Below, one piece after another: positions 50,550 through 62,935 of a DNA stretch of 64,000 bases (within the stretch, counting starts at the first letter, position 1; each line of letters starts with the position of its first letter). The stretch is taken from positions 666,617 through 730,616 of the forward strand of contig VXAZ01000587.1 in the NCBI GenBank assembly GCA_013399875.1, in the 5' to 3' direction. Source of the stretch: Gymnorhina tibicen. Its lineage: Eukaryota; Chordata; Aves; Passeriformes; Artamidae. The notes under the pieces were generated by a model. It was given only the letters and a program-made list of their open reading frames with translations, was not told where the DNA came from and ran no database searches. The translations under genes were made by a program, and so were the position numbers.

Positions 50550-53500
50550 TGATTAAGCTGTGTATATATAAACCCTTCTTTTGAGTTGCTGGCAGCTTAT
50601 GCTTTAAAACTGAACAACAGGCAAATCTGGGACAATGTGGGTGCTATGTCTGCATTTTAGATTTTTATCATTATTTTTAATCAAACATACTTTGAAGGAA
50701 TGTATTCTTTGTGCATCTCCAAGTCCTACTCTAATGGATTGGGTCTGAAACCAATTTAATTTCATTTTCCTTTTAAATAGGCCTGAAAAGATATCGAACA
50801 ACAACAACAACCACCCCCAGAAAAATGGCAAGGCAGCTGAAATGCAGCCAGCAGAATAATATAATGAAGTTATTTGAATTGTAGTCTGTAAATAAACTCT
50901 GATTTCTTAATTACTCAGGAGTTGTCAGCTGTAAAACATTATGTCTGTAAGTGAAGATTGTATTTTCAGACTTTTTTCTTTCAGAGGTAGGAAATTAATT
51001 GACTTGAGTAGGAACTGTGTATGTATGGAGTAAAATGACATCACTTGGGACAGTACCCCTTTCTCAAAAATACAGCCGTTATTTGAAATAAATTACCATA
51101 TATAGATGTTAATAGGGATTTTAAATATAAAAGTGTCGCTGTTACTTTATTCTTTTCAAAGTGCTAAAAATATATTTTAGAACCAGGTTAGTGAACTAGA
51201 TAGAATACATTACAAGCTAGTCGACTAGTTAAGTGTTAATTAAGATACTAAGAAAGGATTATCACCATCTTAAATGCCTCTGTGTGGTAAGGCAGATTGC
51301 AAACTGTCTGTGTTAGAATAATTGCATATGTAGTGCTAAATTTTAGATGTAGTAAGTGTAAGCATTACAGCAAGAGTAAAGGCCAGTTCCTTTCTGGCCG
51401 TGTTAGAAAGAGCTGCATGGCAGTTCTGTCCTGGCTGCCTCTGCTGCCTCTCTCACTGCAGCTGCTCTCGGTGCGAGTGCTGGGCTCACCCTGGCTGCTG
51501 CCAGGTAGCAATCGAATGTTGCTGTTGGAATTGTGATCCTCAGGTTCCTGGAGCAGTTCCCAGCTCACCTTCCCTCTTTGGCTCCAGTTAGTGCCCTGCT
51601 GCGTGTGCCCGTGGCTGCCTGTGCAGGACACCACGTGTCACATCACCAGATGGGGTTTTATTTGCCGACATACACTTCGCTTTCTGTACTTGTCTTTTTC
51701 AGTAATTATGCTGAAGATTTTAGTCACAGGCCAGTAAAACTGTCATTTTGGAGTCTGCTCCATTCCTGCTGCCTTTTCCACTTGCTCACCATGGCAGCCT
51801 CCAGCCCCACTGGTGCTGCTGCAGTCCCTGTTCAGGTGGTGCCGCTGCCGTGGAGCTCAGTCTGAGCCTGCCTGGACCTCGGGGTGGAGGGTGTCACTGA
51901 GCAACCCTTATTTCATGCTGCCATGCCAGTGCCATTAGGCCTATACATATGTTCAAGCTTTCAATATAAGAAGCTGCCTTGATTTCAGTGAGACGTGTGT
52001 GATCACATCCTTATGTGTCTCGTGGGACTTTGTGCCCACCAGATGTAAATAGAGCCCATGTAAGTAAGGGCGTGGGTAGGCACGCAGGGGCTGTTATATT
52101 TGCTTGTAATCCTGTGGTTTGAATTCTGAATACAGTCATTACCAAGTGCCTTTCCATATTGCTGAGATATTTTTGTTTAGACTCCCATTTTTTATTTTTG
52201 TGTCGACCTAGATTTTCGTCTTCATTTGATCTGTGTCCTCCATTGTGTTCAGGAAGGGTATCTCCACTACCCAGCAGAGGCAGCAATAAAGCCAAAAACT
52301 TACTGGCAAAATTGCAGTCAGCACCTGCTGGGTTCGACCATCGTTTTTGCTTATGAACTACTCACTTTGTGTTGCAACAAAGAAGTAGCAATAACTGTTT
52401 GCAAACTGCCAGATTTGAGAACTGGACCCTTATGACTGAGTATTCAAAATCAGTTACCAAGTGGGTTTAAATTCAACAGGGTTTTCAGAATTTTTTGATG
52501 GCTTCCTTAAGAACTGTTACACTGTTGAGTTCTCTTACACAACACTCGATCAAGATGATGTTGTAACCAGATACCCTGGCATATTTGTGATAGCTGTGGA
52601 TAGAGGATCTAACATAACTGGTTCTGAGTGCTTTGGTTTGTTTTTGGTGATAACACAGCTAAATTTTATGGGAGACTTGAGTTTTTTTTCACATGAGTGG
52701 CCACTCAGGTCACCCAACATGACTTCTGTATGATGTATATTGTATAGATTTATGTAGATCTGATGTCTGTTTAATCACTGCCCAATTTAGATCTTAGACA
52801 TTCTTGTTATTTGAGTGTGCATAACAGCCCTTTCAAGTGTGACCTTTCTGTTGGTATGTATCTTGGGAACAAAAGAAGAATTTCATAACAGACAGCCTTG
52901 CCATAATGAGTCATTATTTTTTAAAAACACAGCAACTATCTTAAGCAAATGTCATAATATATATTCCATGGTCAGCACCCATTTGAACAAATTAAGCTGC
53001 ATTCCACACTAAAACACTGGTGTGCTAATACAAGAAGACGATTGTTCTAGTTGCTTCAGTGGGATTTTTTCACTGTTTTCTGTCCAGTCAGGCAAGTTCT
53101 CCCACATTACTTGGAGATGAAAAGTGATTAAGTTTGAAATAAATCAATCTAATTTCACACAAATAAGCAGAACACATTCAACTACTGGGAAAGAAATACA
53201 TTTTGCTCAGTAGAGATTTGTTGTTTAAGTGAGATGAAGTTTAGGTGGCTTATGTTTCCTAATTATTTATCTGTAGATTTCCATCTCGTATTTAAGTTCA
53301 TCAGTTACTGATGAAATGCTGTTCCATTGCATCAGCTGAAAGCTCTGTGTACAACCAGCTTAATCCCCAGTTTTACTTTCGTGACTTCTTGTGTTGAAAT
53401 AAATCTCATTGTGTAAAAGCCCCTGGGAACATAACCCCATAACCTCAAATTAGTCTGTCTTACCACCCTGAGATGGCTTCCCAGTGTTATAAACCTCTGC

Positions 53501-55231
53501 GTGAATTCTGCTGACCATTTCATCTTGTCAAGAAAAGTGCTGGGATCCAGAAGTGCATATAAAGCATCCAACTGCTGCAGCTTCTCCAGCTCAGATGAGG
53601 TTTCTGTATCCATTAGGGCACTGCAGCAGCTCTCCTGTTCTCTTCATTGGTAGTAAAACATTGTCCTCCCTGAAGTTAGGAGAAACCCGAAAGTTAAATT
53701 TAATTGGGATTACAACCTGGCCCACTCCCTTTCCCATATGCTCACTGGGACCTATGATTTTGTGTACTGCGACCTCATGAAAACTTAAATCACAGAACAC
53801 AAGTAATATTGCAGACATCCAGGCAAAAGTTACGCTTAGATGGTGATCCTGCTGATGTGGACGGAATAGCGCAGAAGGTGGTGACAGTCTGCACAATTCT
53901 CTGTTCGTGCCGTCCGTCTGCAAGATGAGATCTTGCTGTGCAAGGCAATAGCCATCTCCGTAATCCCACGTGTTACATGCGAAGTTTTAATGGTAAAGAG
54001 CAACCCTTAAGAAAAAAGGAATTATGTGGGTTTATCCAAGAATTAAAATTTTTATGATGTAGGAAAAATTGTTACATGAGCATAAATCTGGAAAGAGCAA
54101 ATAATTACAAAGGTTCAGTCTAGGAAGCTATAGCAAGATTGCTGTGTTGAGACATTCTCGATAGGTTTTAGTGCTGTCAAATTCAGATACAGGCTTTCTT
54201 ACTTGTTTCTTTAAAAAGCAAGCCATTTTTTCCTCAAAAGAACCTCTACCAAGCAGAAACCTGATTCTTGTATTAATACATAATACATTTATAATGTATT
54301 TCACCTGGAAGTGCTCAAGAGTCTCTTCTGGGATATCCTTTGTGTATTTCTTTCGCAAAGGTACTTAGTCTAGTTCTGCTTTCTTTTCCCCTTGCCATGA
54401 ATCAACCGAGTTGTAAATAAATCATGCCTCGTTTCCATTAAACCCAAGGCAGCAGACCTATTAGCGTAATGAAATGCGGGGCCATCCCCTGCAGAACGCA
54501 CGTACGGGATCATGTGTTGTTGTGCACCGGCTCCCACACGCGATTCCCATCCTCCAGGCCCGGGGTGAAGACGGTCTCATGGATTTCGCTGGCGTTACTC
54601 ATAATTAACCACACGTTAAAAGCGGGGCAGCAAAATAAAGGAACGTCACACGAGCTGTGCCAAACCCCACATCTCAGAATCTCCCTGCTTTGCTGGCACC
54701 CCGGTCCCTGCACACGCGGGGCCCGCTCCAGCCCGGCCCTGCACTCCAGACGCTGGTGCGACATTTTTACACTTCTACATCTAAATAAATCGCAGGGGTT
54801 TTTTGGTGGTTTTTTTTTTTCCCTTCGGTGTTCCAGATAATTTCAAGGACACCGTGGGCCTGAGCCTCCCCCGGCGCCGCCCCCGAGCAGACGGGCCCGC
54901 AGCGCACCTGCCGCCCTCGCTCGCCGCAGGCGGAACGGCCCCGGGCGGGGGGAACAACGCTCTCCGCGCTGATTCCCGCGGGTTTCAGCAACGTTTGTGT
55001 CACGGCCTCGCTTGTTTTCGGGTGGCCGGAACGCGGGAGGGGAACGCCCGCCGAGGGGGGGGAGCGAAGGCGTTCCCGGCCTGAGCCCGCCCGGCTTCCG
55101 TCCCAGCTGGTCCCTCCCCGCCGCCCGTCCCGCCCCGGCCGTGGCGTAGCCGGTCCCGGTTCCCGTGATAACCGCGAGCGGGGCCGGCGCCGCTCCGGGC
55201 GTGTGCGGAGCGCGGCGGGGGAAGCAGCGCC

Positions 55232-55270
55232 ATGGGGGAGGCGGCCCGGGCCCTCCGCCGCCCTCATTAG
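55232..55270 (+). other. Upstream ORF in SECISBP2L leader
   Basis: The ATG at 55232, in good context (GCGCC before, G after), opens 12 codons (MGEAARALRRPH) and stops at TAG, 26 bases before the main ATG and in a different frame. If transcribed, it could reduce or regulate initiation at the main start. Confidence 0.5.
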
Positions 55271-55296
55271 AGCCGCCGCCCGGCGCAGCTGGAGCC

Positions 55297-55314
55297 ATGG
55301 ACAAAGCGGACAAG
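55297..55314 (+). CDS. SECISBP2L: SECISBP2L exon 1, first coding codons (probable)
   Basis: SECISBP2L is a paralogue of the SECIS-binding protein used in selenoprotein translation, with a C-terminal L7Ae-type RNA-binding domain. Only the start is here: MDKADK in a Kozak-like context (GGAGCCATGG) followed by a donor AAG/GTGCGA. The human protein starts MDRAPTEQ. Similarity over so few residues is weak. The call rests mainly on position: a CpG island with a plus-strand start immediately downstream of COPS2, where SECISBP2L lies in human. No further exon was found before the right edge, so the downstream exons must be outside the window. Confidence 0.55.
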
Positions 55315-58300
55315 GTGCGAAGGGAGCGCGAGCAGCCGCGGCGGGAGGGGCGGCGGCGCGGCGGTNCGGCCGTGAGGGGCCGCCGCCCCGCCCCGGCGGA
55401 GAGCGGCCCTCGGGAGGTGCAGGCAGGGCGTCCTCCCGGCCGGGAGCGGGAGCTCGGCGTGTGTTCGCCGGCGCCGTCCCCTCCCCGGGCGGGAGGCGTC
55501 AGGCCGCGCCCGGCCGGGCTCTCCGGGGGAGCTGGGAACCCGGGAGCGGCTCCCTTGGGAATTCCAAGGGAATTCAAAACTCGGTTCTGTTCTTCTCCCT
55601 CCTCTTCCTTCAGGCTTTGTTTCAAGCTTAGGGAAGCACTGCAGTTAGTGACATTTAGTTTAAACCTGCCTGGTGATTAGTAGAGACTGGGTTTCTTGAG
55701 AAAGAAGCACGTTTCTTTGAGAATTTAGCAACACAATTGAGGTGTCACTCTTGTTGGAATCGTGTAAACGTCAGGGCCGGGTTGAAATTTTCAGTGATAG
55801 GACACAGCTGATGGTCTCCTCGTAGCTGCGTGGGTGTAGCTCACTAATTCTACAGGTCGCTGTATTTTTTTTTTTCTTCCGTATTAAACTTGGCCGTGCG
55901 AGGTAATCAGTTTGCGTTATTCTTAAGACCTTTTAAAGTATAGGTGTGAAGAAACATAAGCAGGGACTTAAGAATTTGTATGGTTTGTTACGTATGTGCA
56001 ATAAAACATTTCATCATCAGGGGGTAGTTCTAAATGATGTATCTGAAATGAATGATGTCATCTCTAACAGCCTGGTCTTACTTCTGAGCTTCTGTTTAAG
56101 CAGAATGTGTTCAAAATTGGTGATTTACAGCTCTTTGTTTTTCTGGTTTTCACCTTTGGTGTCTCCAGGGGTTCTAATAGTGGGGTTAAGGACTAAAATA
56201 ACACAGGTTCTTGTAGCAAAGTAGATAATGACTAATAATGCACTCTTTGAAGAGACACTGCTTTTCATTCTGTACCTATATCTAAGGAAGTTAGTGAACA
56301 GTGTGTGTTATTACAGTATGGCTCCCACTGTGGCTTTCTTCCTGGGCTTTCTGGTGTGATAACGATTTAAAATATTTTTTTTCATGCTTTTTATTTGCCT
56401 TCATGTAGAAAAACTGATCTTACTCCATAAAATTGACGTTAGTCCAATCTGTAGAACTTCTTGCTTTAAAATCTTGGATTTTGGTGTGAGGTTTTTTTTT
56501 TTCCCTTTGTTTCATCTGTAGTTAGTACTGCTGTACACTTGTGAAATATTTATTCCTTGTTGTTTGAGCTCTTCAGTACTGGAGGTTCACACATATGTCC
56601 TTATCAAACCATTCTCCTTTCATCTGTCAAAATAGTTCTTGAAAACAGAGAGTTGTTGTGTTATTTACAGTATAAAGTGTTGACTCTGAGTGATTGTCTT
56701 AACTGAGTGCAGTGTTTCAACTTGGAGGTGTAGTTAAGCTCTGAAGCAGGAATCATCTTGTTTATTCTGTTTGTAGCATATCTGGTCCTGTTGGTTCCTT
56801 ATCCACTAGTAGGGCTTCTAGGCAGACAAATAATTAATACCTGATGAGTTTCTAAAATGATTCAACAATCTTGTTGCTTTTGTCTTCTCATTATGCAGTA
56901 GCATCTTGATTAGGAGACTGCTAGATGCTTTGGGTTTGAACCTTTTGTGCTGTAAGAATTGAATGTAATCATTGTTACCAGTGTAAGTGTTTGGTAAGGT
57001 TGCATCAGTTTTGGGAGCCATTTCATTTTTCCTTTATTTTTGGCTCCTTTCTGTACCTGTACTCTGTGACATCTGATAAATGAATATTAAAGCTTGCAGA
57101 TGTGTGTTAGCAGTACTCATTCTCTCCTTCCTTTCCCTCAGAATGCTCTCTCAGGCACAGTATAGTACCTGTACGTGCTTATAGGAGTAACTAGTGTGGA
57201 ATTAGAGTGCGAGCAGCTAGGACTACTGTATTGTATTAGCTTGGTATTTCAAGAGTAAAGGAAGATCACAAATGCTTTTGATGGGTAAACAGAGTGTTGT
57301 GGTGTTGGCTTAGTGAATCAGTATGAGATTTCATGCCACATGATCATTTGGACACCTGACTGATAAAAAGATGTTGCTTTTGGATTGCCTTTAAGATTTC
57401 TGTTACCTAAATTCTGGTATGACGTTACTTGTTTAATATGCTCGGTGGTATTTTGGCAGCTAACATGGAGGAAAACAGAATAAAGCTGCTTATAAACAAC
57501 TATTTTATGATGGGAGTAGTTGTGATTTTTGTAGTGGGTAAGTTTACTTCTGTCTACACCAGAACAAAACTGTTCCCATTAAAAAGCATGTGGGTTTCAG
57601 CAGTTAAGTGTAGGTTATTTTCCTACGAGAGAGAAAACTCAGCAGGTGACCTCTGATGCTCTTTCTGTTTAAGCAGAATATGATAGAAAACTAAAGAGAA
57701 ACAACTTCCCCTTTTGAAGGTACTGCTGTGCTTTGATTTTTCTCAGTCTTGTACTTTTGTCTTGCCCCGGGATTAAGACATTTGGTTCCTTTAGTAGAGT
57801 TGAGAAATCAGGTGAAGTTGCAAAATCAGTGACCTGTGTTTTGTTTTAGTATTGCTTAAAGACGGCCTGTTCTGCTTGCCTCTGCTATTCTTGACCACTC
57901 AACAGGTGGCTTGATAATATGGTTGCCATAGAAGTAGATCTAGATCAGTGTTTTGTGCTCTTTATCCTATCCAGTTTCCTTCAGTGTTTCTTACCTGTGG
58001 CAGATTTTTCAGCTGAGGCAAACGGGAGGATGTCTGATTTCCTGCACATTGCTTTCTCTTGAACCTTGCAAGTGCGGAACAGTTTGGATTTTGTGAGAGT
58101 TTTGTTTTGTCTTATTTTAGAATATGTTCTCTGGTGAATTTAAATGTTACTGATGTGATTCTGTGAACATCTTAACTGTTTGAGCAGCAGATTATTTATC
58201 CTTGACTAGTTTGTAGAGATCAAGAAACCGATTTGCATAAATACTTTGGATTAATCCCTTTAGCACCCTGTCTACAAAGCATTCAAATATTACTACTTCA

Positions 58301-61300
58301 TATGGATAGCATAAGTTTGGAAGGTTGCACTGTTAAATACTGTGAAGTAGGTAAGTGAAGAGGATCCTTTAGGTAGCTTTTTTTCTCTTTGGACAAGTTT
58401 TGTGTAAGTATTAAGTTTTATTTCCCCCTCCCTTTTTCCTTAGAATATTCTGGCATTGAGTTTAAACATGCCAGCTTGCCATGTTGTGTCACTTGCTTGT
58501 TTTCTATATATAGGTAAAAATGTTAAATATTTAGCTTTGTTATGTTCTGATCATGATACTTAATCCTGTGAAAGGGAAGAGAATTATGCATGATTCCCTT
58601 TTTATGAGCTGAGGGAAGAGGGAAAGACTCGCTTCATAGTGTATTTGCTTTAAGTGCTGTGTTGAAATTACTATGTTAAATGTAAATAGGGAGGATTAAA
58701 TTTTGTGCTTCGTTAAATGGCCTGCTGCTGGTGTTTCCAGTTGGACTGCATATTTACCATTCCTGAAGTATCTGCCACTTAGAAGCAACTAATTATAGAA
58801 ACAATGACTTCCATATTTGTAAAGTTTATCTTAAAATAGATGAACTGTGACTTGCCTTACTACTAACATGGTGTTTAAATCTGGAATTCAGAAACAGGAT
58901 TGTTTTTCTTAAAAAAAAAAAAACCCTGAAGTTTGAGCTATGTTTTTATTTTACATTTGGGATGAGACTTCTTGTTTCCAGACTTCGAGACAGTAAAACA
59001 GCTGATTTTATTGTAGCCCTCTGAGATGTGGCATCTGTGTCTATTTTCTCACCCTGTAAATGGTGAGATTGATATCTAAGCATTCTCTTCTGAGAGCAGG
59101 ATGACAGAGATGCTATTTAATGGAAAATGCTGAATGACATTAAGCTACAATGAACAAAAACTTTTCTAAGATTAAACGTACAGTGCTATAACTATAGGAC
59201 AAAGTTTACCAGTCTGTTCCTGCTTGTGTCATCTTCTGTCTTTGCAGCTGTTGATGACTACAGTAGCTTTTATATAGGAAACAAAGGAGCTCTTCAGTAT
59301 ATATGCTGTCTTGAAAGACTTGTAATTGTTGGACTGAAATATGTAATGAGCTACTGCAAAACGTTTTGTAAATTGAAACTAGGGATATCCACAAAAGAGA
59401 CTTCTGTCTAAATCTTGGTTTCTTTTGAAGGGGTGTGCTTCCATTAATAGGCAGCTGATTGAAAATCTGATGTTTCAGCATGACTTAAATTTATATTTAG
59501 AATTGAGTTTGGTTATCAAAGGTTGATTTCAATGAAGTTTTGTTTGGCTTTGTGATATGAAAGGTTGAACAAACATGAAAAATTTGCACTCAAAAATAAG
59601 TTCAGTCTTGCAGTATTTTCAGTGTTTGCTTTTCGATTGCCTGATCAAACCACGTAGTATTTTGTATTAAGGTCTGACCCTGCATTTACTGATGGCAGTG
59701 GCAGAGCGCTAATTGATTTTAGAGGATGCGGACTAGAATAAATCTCAATACTGTGAGAGCAATTAAAGCATAAGCTTGTATCACAAGTGCTGTGTTGTAA
59801 GGATTAGGGAAAGTGTAGCAGCCTTCCCCCAAATCCTTTGGTGTTTGACAAATCTTTCTTGTCTGTGGTTACAAACCAGTGGCATGATCAGTCCAGTCTG
59901 TGCTGTTCGTGTGCACTTGGCACCCCATTGGTGCTGTGTGGGTGAAATCTCTGAGGAATTGTGTTCACATATATTTGCATGCACTTTGTTTTATGCACTT
60001 TCTTGTTTGCTTCTGAAACAAAAAGGAGCTTGTCTTGTGTGCTGAAGTTTACTTCATTTGTTATTGGTTGCATTTTCCACTGAGTCTTAAGCACGTCAGT
60101 ATTTGAAAAACCAAACCCACCACCACCAAACTGCTTATTTGGCATTATTGTTTCTGTAGCTCACCAAAAGAGCCTTTCCTGTTAGAAGAAATAACAAGTT
60201 TTAGTAGGAGATACCTTCTGCTTGTCCAGTGCAATGAGAAATTAGCAGCACCTTTCCTTTCCTTGACGCTAAATTGATAGATGGTTCTTTTCTTTTTCTT
60301 GTTTCACTTTTTCTCCTGACACTCTGAAGGAACAAGGCCATTTATCAAAAAGAGGACGTACTTTGCTGTCTGTCTTCACCAACATTTCCTCCTCGCTGAG
60401 AAATCTATAGTCCTAAAAAAATCTGCTAAGATAACTTTGGACAAATTACTTAGTGTTGCTCTTTTGCTTCCCTCACTTGTCCAGTGAAACCACTAGCCAT
60501 CTGTGAAATGTGCTGAGATGTCTGGAGAATCACCCTGGAGAGTTAATTCTGTTTATGTTTTGGTTTAGTAAGCAGTCTGACCTGACTTAGTCCATTTGTT
60601 TCCCCTTTTTGCTTTAAGTATGGTAAAGTTTACTGCCCTCGTCTGAAAACGCATCCTGTGTAACACAGAACTCGTGAAGTATTTTTCAAAGACTGGTAAA
60701 ATGCTCTAAGGAAGCAATATATTGAGGTTAATTTAGTTGGTAATACACTTGAGCTGTCTTTCTGTTTTCTACCCCAAAGTAGAAATGGGGCCTTGTTGTC
60801 TAAGGAAATGTGTAAGTTGTGCTGAGGATTGGGTGTATTATGGTTGCAGAATGATTTTGAAACACCTGTGCTGAGGTTTTTAAAGGTTTTTTTTTCGGTT
60901 GCTGATTTGATGAGTTGGCATATATGTGGGTGTGCATCACAGAACAAAATGCAAAATCTGAAAACAGAGTTTACCCTAAATTCTTTGCTGAAACAAGTTT
61001 CTTGGAAGGATAGAAAAACCCAACCATCATGAACCAACCAAACCTGTAGGTGCAGACTGAACTGCACGAGAAAAGTGTTTAAGGTATAATGCATGTAAAA
61101 GGTATGTGAAATGCAGTTCTGATTCCTTCAAATAACAGACACTCCCCAAGTTCTGTAAACAAAAAGAGGAACTAACTTTAAAATACACCCATATGTGTTT
61201 ATGATTACAGGATATGCTGTATCTTTATTTTACTATCAAAGGTAAGCTGAACTTGTTATGAGCTGTACAGAAAACGATAATTAAATATATCAGGCAATTG

Positions 61301-62110
61301 CTCTGTCATAGCAATAGTAATCATAACCTGTGTAAGAGACTGGGCAACAGGAAAGGAAGAATCAAAGTCGTCTTTCTAGTTTGGGCATCTCTGAATTGTT
61401 TGAACTTAACAAAAATCAAGCAGAATAATGTCAATTATTTTCCTAAAATCATAAAACTACATGGTAAGAGTGTTGCATCTTGTGGAGGTTTTTTAATAAA
61501 TTTAAAACAAACACCCCAACGTACCCTTTTTTTGCTGGACAGATTTAAATAAATCAAATTTTATCCAATCCACCTTGAATGTAAAAGTAAGGTAGGGATT
61601 ATCTTTGGGAATTGACAAGAAATATTTTGCTATTTCCACCTTGCAGGTGGGAATCACTCACTTGCTTCCTGCTTTGATCAGTTACAGCTGTTTTTAATAT
61701 CTGATGTGAAAGACTGTTCTCTCATAATTCTAATAATGAGTGATGTAGTACAATATCACAGAATTCATTGTAATGAGACCGTTCTGCAAGAGACTTGGCA
61801 ATAAAGAATTATTCCTGTGTTTTCACATCAATCTCTCAAATAAAGGAAAGAACAGACAACCAGACAAAAAAGATCTTTAAAAGGGGAAATCTGGTCCCAA
61901 TGTGAATGACAAATAGAATGTTTTGACTATTTCTGAGCCAGTTCTAGAGTCTATTATTAGTATCTTGGCTGAAGTTCACTTGACATGTTGTGGTAGGACA
62001 GTGACCAGCAGGTTAGGAATAGTTGTTCGGCACTTTTCGGTGTTTCCTCAGGAATACCACGTTTCTAAAGCGCTCATCCTGGTTATGCTCTTGCGTGTTC
62101 CTGTAATGTT

Positions 62111-62235
62111 TAGGTTGCTCAGTTGGTCGGAGCAGGGTGCTCATGATGCCGAGGTTCAATCCCCATATGGGCCGTTCACTACAGAGTTGGACTCCGTGAT
62201 CCTTGTGTGTCCCTTCCAATCCAGAGTAATCTCTG
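62111..62235 (+). mobile_element. tRNA-derived SINE with CR1 tail (TguSINE1-like)
   Basis: The head resembles tRNA-Ile, with a box A-like TGCTCAGTTGGTCGG at 62116-62130 and a box B-like AGGTTCAATCCCC at 62152-62164. It is followed by CATATGGGCCGTTCACT and a CR1-type tail (GTTGGACTCCGTGATCCTTG, TGTGTCCCTTCCAATCCAGA). This combination is the hallmark of the passerine SINE family. The tRNA part is degenerate and is not a functional tRNA gene. Confidence 0.85.
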
Positions 62236-62751
62236 ATCTAGTTTTATAGGCCAGGCCGTAACTGAATCTGTTCTTAAGCAAATATTTTTGCCTGACAGTC
62301 TTGAAATAGCATGGAAAAAACTCTCTTAGCTTTCAGGGAGGGGTTTCAGTGTTGGTATTTCTGTTACTTATGTGATCACTTTTAAAAAAAATTTTATGAG
62401 AAATCTTTCTCTTGTGTTGAGGAGAGTGCCTTGGAGCTCTGCAGAAGGGTAGGCGAGTCACGAGGCAGCTGAGGGATGTGCCCAAGGCCAGAGAGGAAGC
62501 TCTGGGTAGAGGTGGTTGTTTGATTTGTGTTACACAAGTTGGGTGCTGCTGCTGCAGCTGCTCGACAGCTTTTCCTCTGAATGGAACTTCAGGAATTGGA
62601 AAAGAGTTCCTGTAGAAGAAAGGAATGTTCGCTCTCTACTAATGATAAAGAAATGCATTTAATTGAGGTGGTTGTTCTGCTGCAATGCAGCCGTTGTTGT
62701 ACAGCAGTAGTGATACTTCTGTGTCTGTGCTTATACAATCAGACTGCCCTG

Positions 62752-62878
62752 CTTGGAAGGGACCTCAAAAATTGTTTGGTTCCAAACCCCTGCTGTGGGC
62801 AGGGACACCTTCCATTACACCGGGTTGCTCAAAGCCCCATCCAAGTGGGCCTTGAACACTTCCAGGGATGGGACATCA
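62752..62878 (-). mobile_element. CR1 LINE tail fragment
   Basis: The plus strand reads CTTGGAAGGGACCTCAAAAA, then CAGGGACACCTTCCATTACA, CAAAGCCCCATCCAAGTGGG and CTTGAACACTTCCAGGGATG. This is the standard complement of a bird CR1 3' region. An AT microsatellite follows directly. Confidence 0.9.
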
Positions 62879-62880
62879 TT

Positions 62881-62935
62881 CCATATATATATCTATATAT
62901 CTATATTTATATCTGTATATATATCCATATTATAG
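62881..62935. repeat. AT-rich microsatellite (TATA/TATC)
   Basis: Imperfect run of TATATATC-type units directly next to the CR1 fragment. Confidence 0.9.

Larger units (their letters stand above)
48641..54840. other. Intergenic region between COPS2 and SECISBP2L
   Basis: About 6 kb without a recognisable gene. It contains a 45-bp imperfect tandem repeat (49492-49581), a 30-bp palindrome (50520-50549), a moderately GC-rich patch near 51400-51900, and two overlapping minus-strand open frames at 53.33-53.97 kb that I cannot assign. Confidence 0.75.
54841..55560 (+). promoter_or_regulatory. CpG-island promoter of SECISBP2L
   Basis: A dense CpG block spans the probable first exon, with a single-N gap at 55366 inside the intron start. 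No TATA box was seen. Orientation is taken from the exon at 55297. Confidence 0.7.

Noticed and set aside
54767..55680. Long ORFs on both strands in the second gene's CpG island
   Set aside because: They have the same GC-driven composition and cross an N. Only the short ATG-to-donor segment at 55297 has positional support.
62111..62185. Possible tRNA gene from box A- and box B-like sequence
   Set aside because: The arms do not pair properly and the sequence runs directly into a CR1-type tail. It is a SINE.
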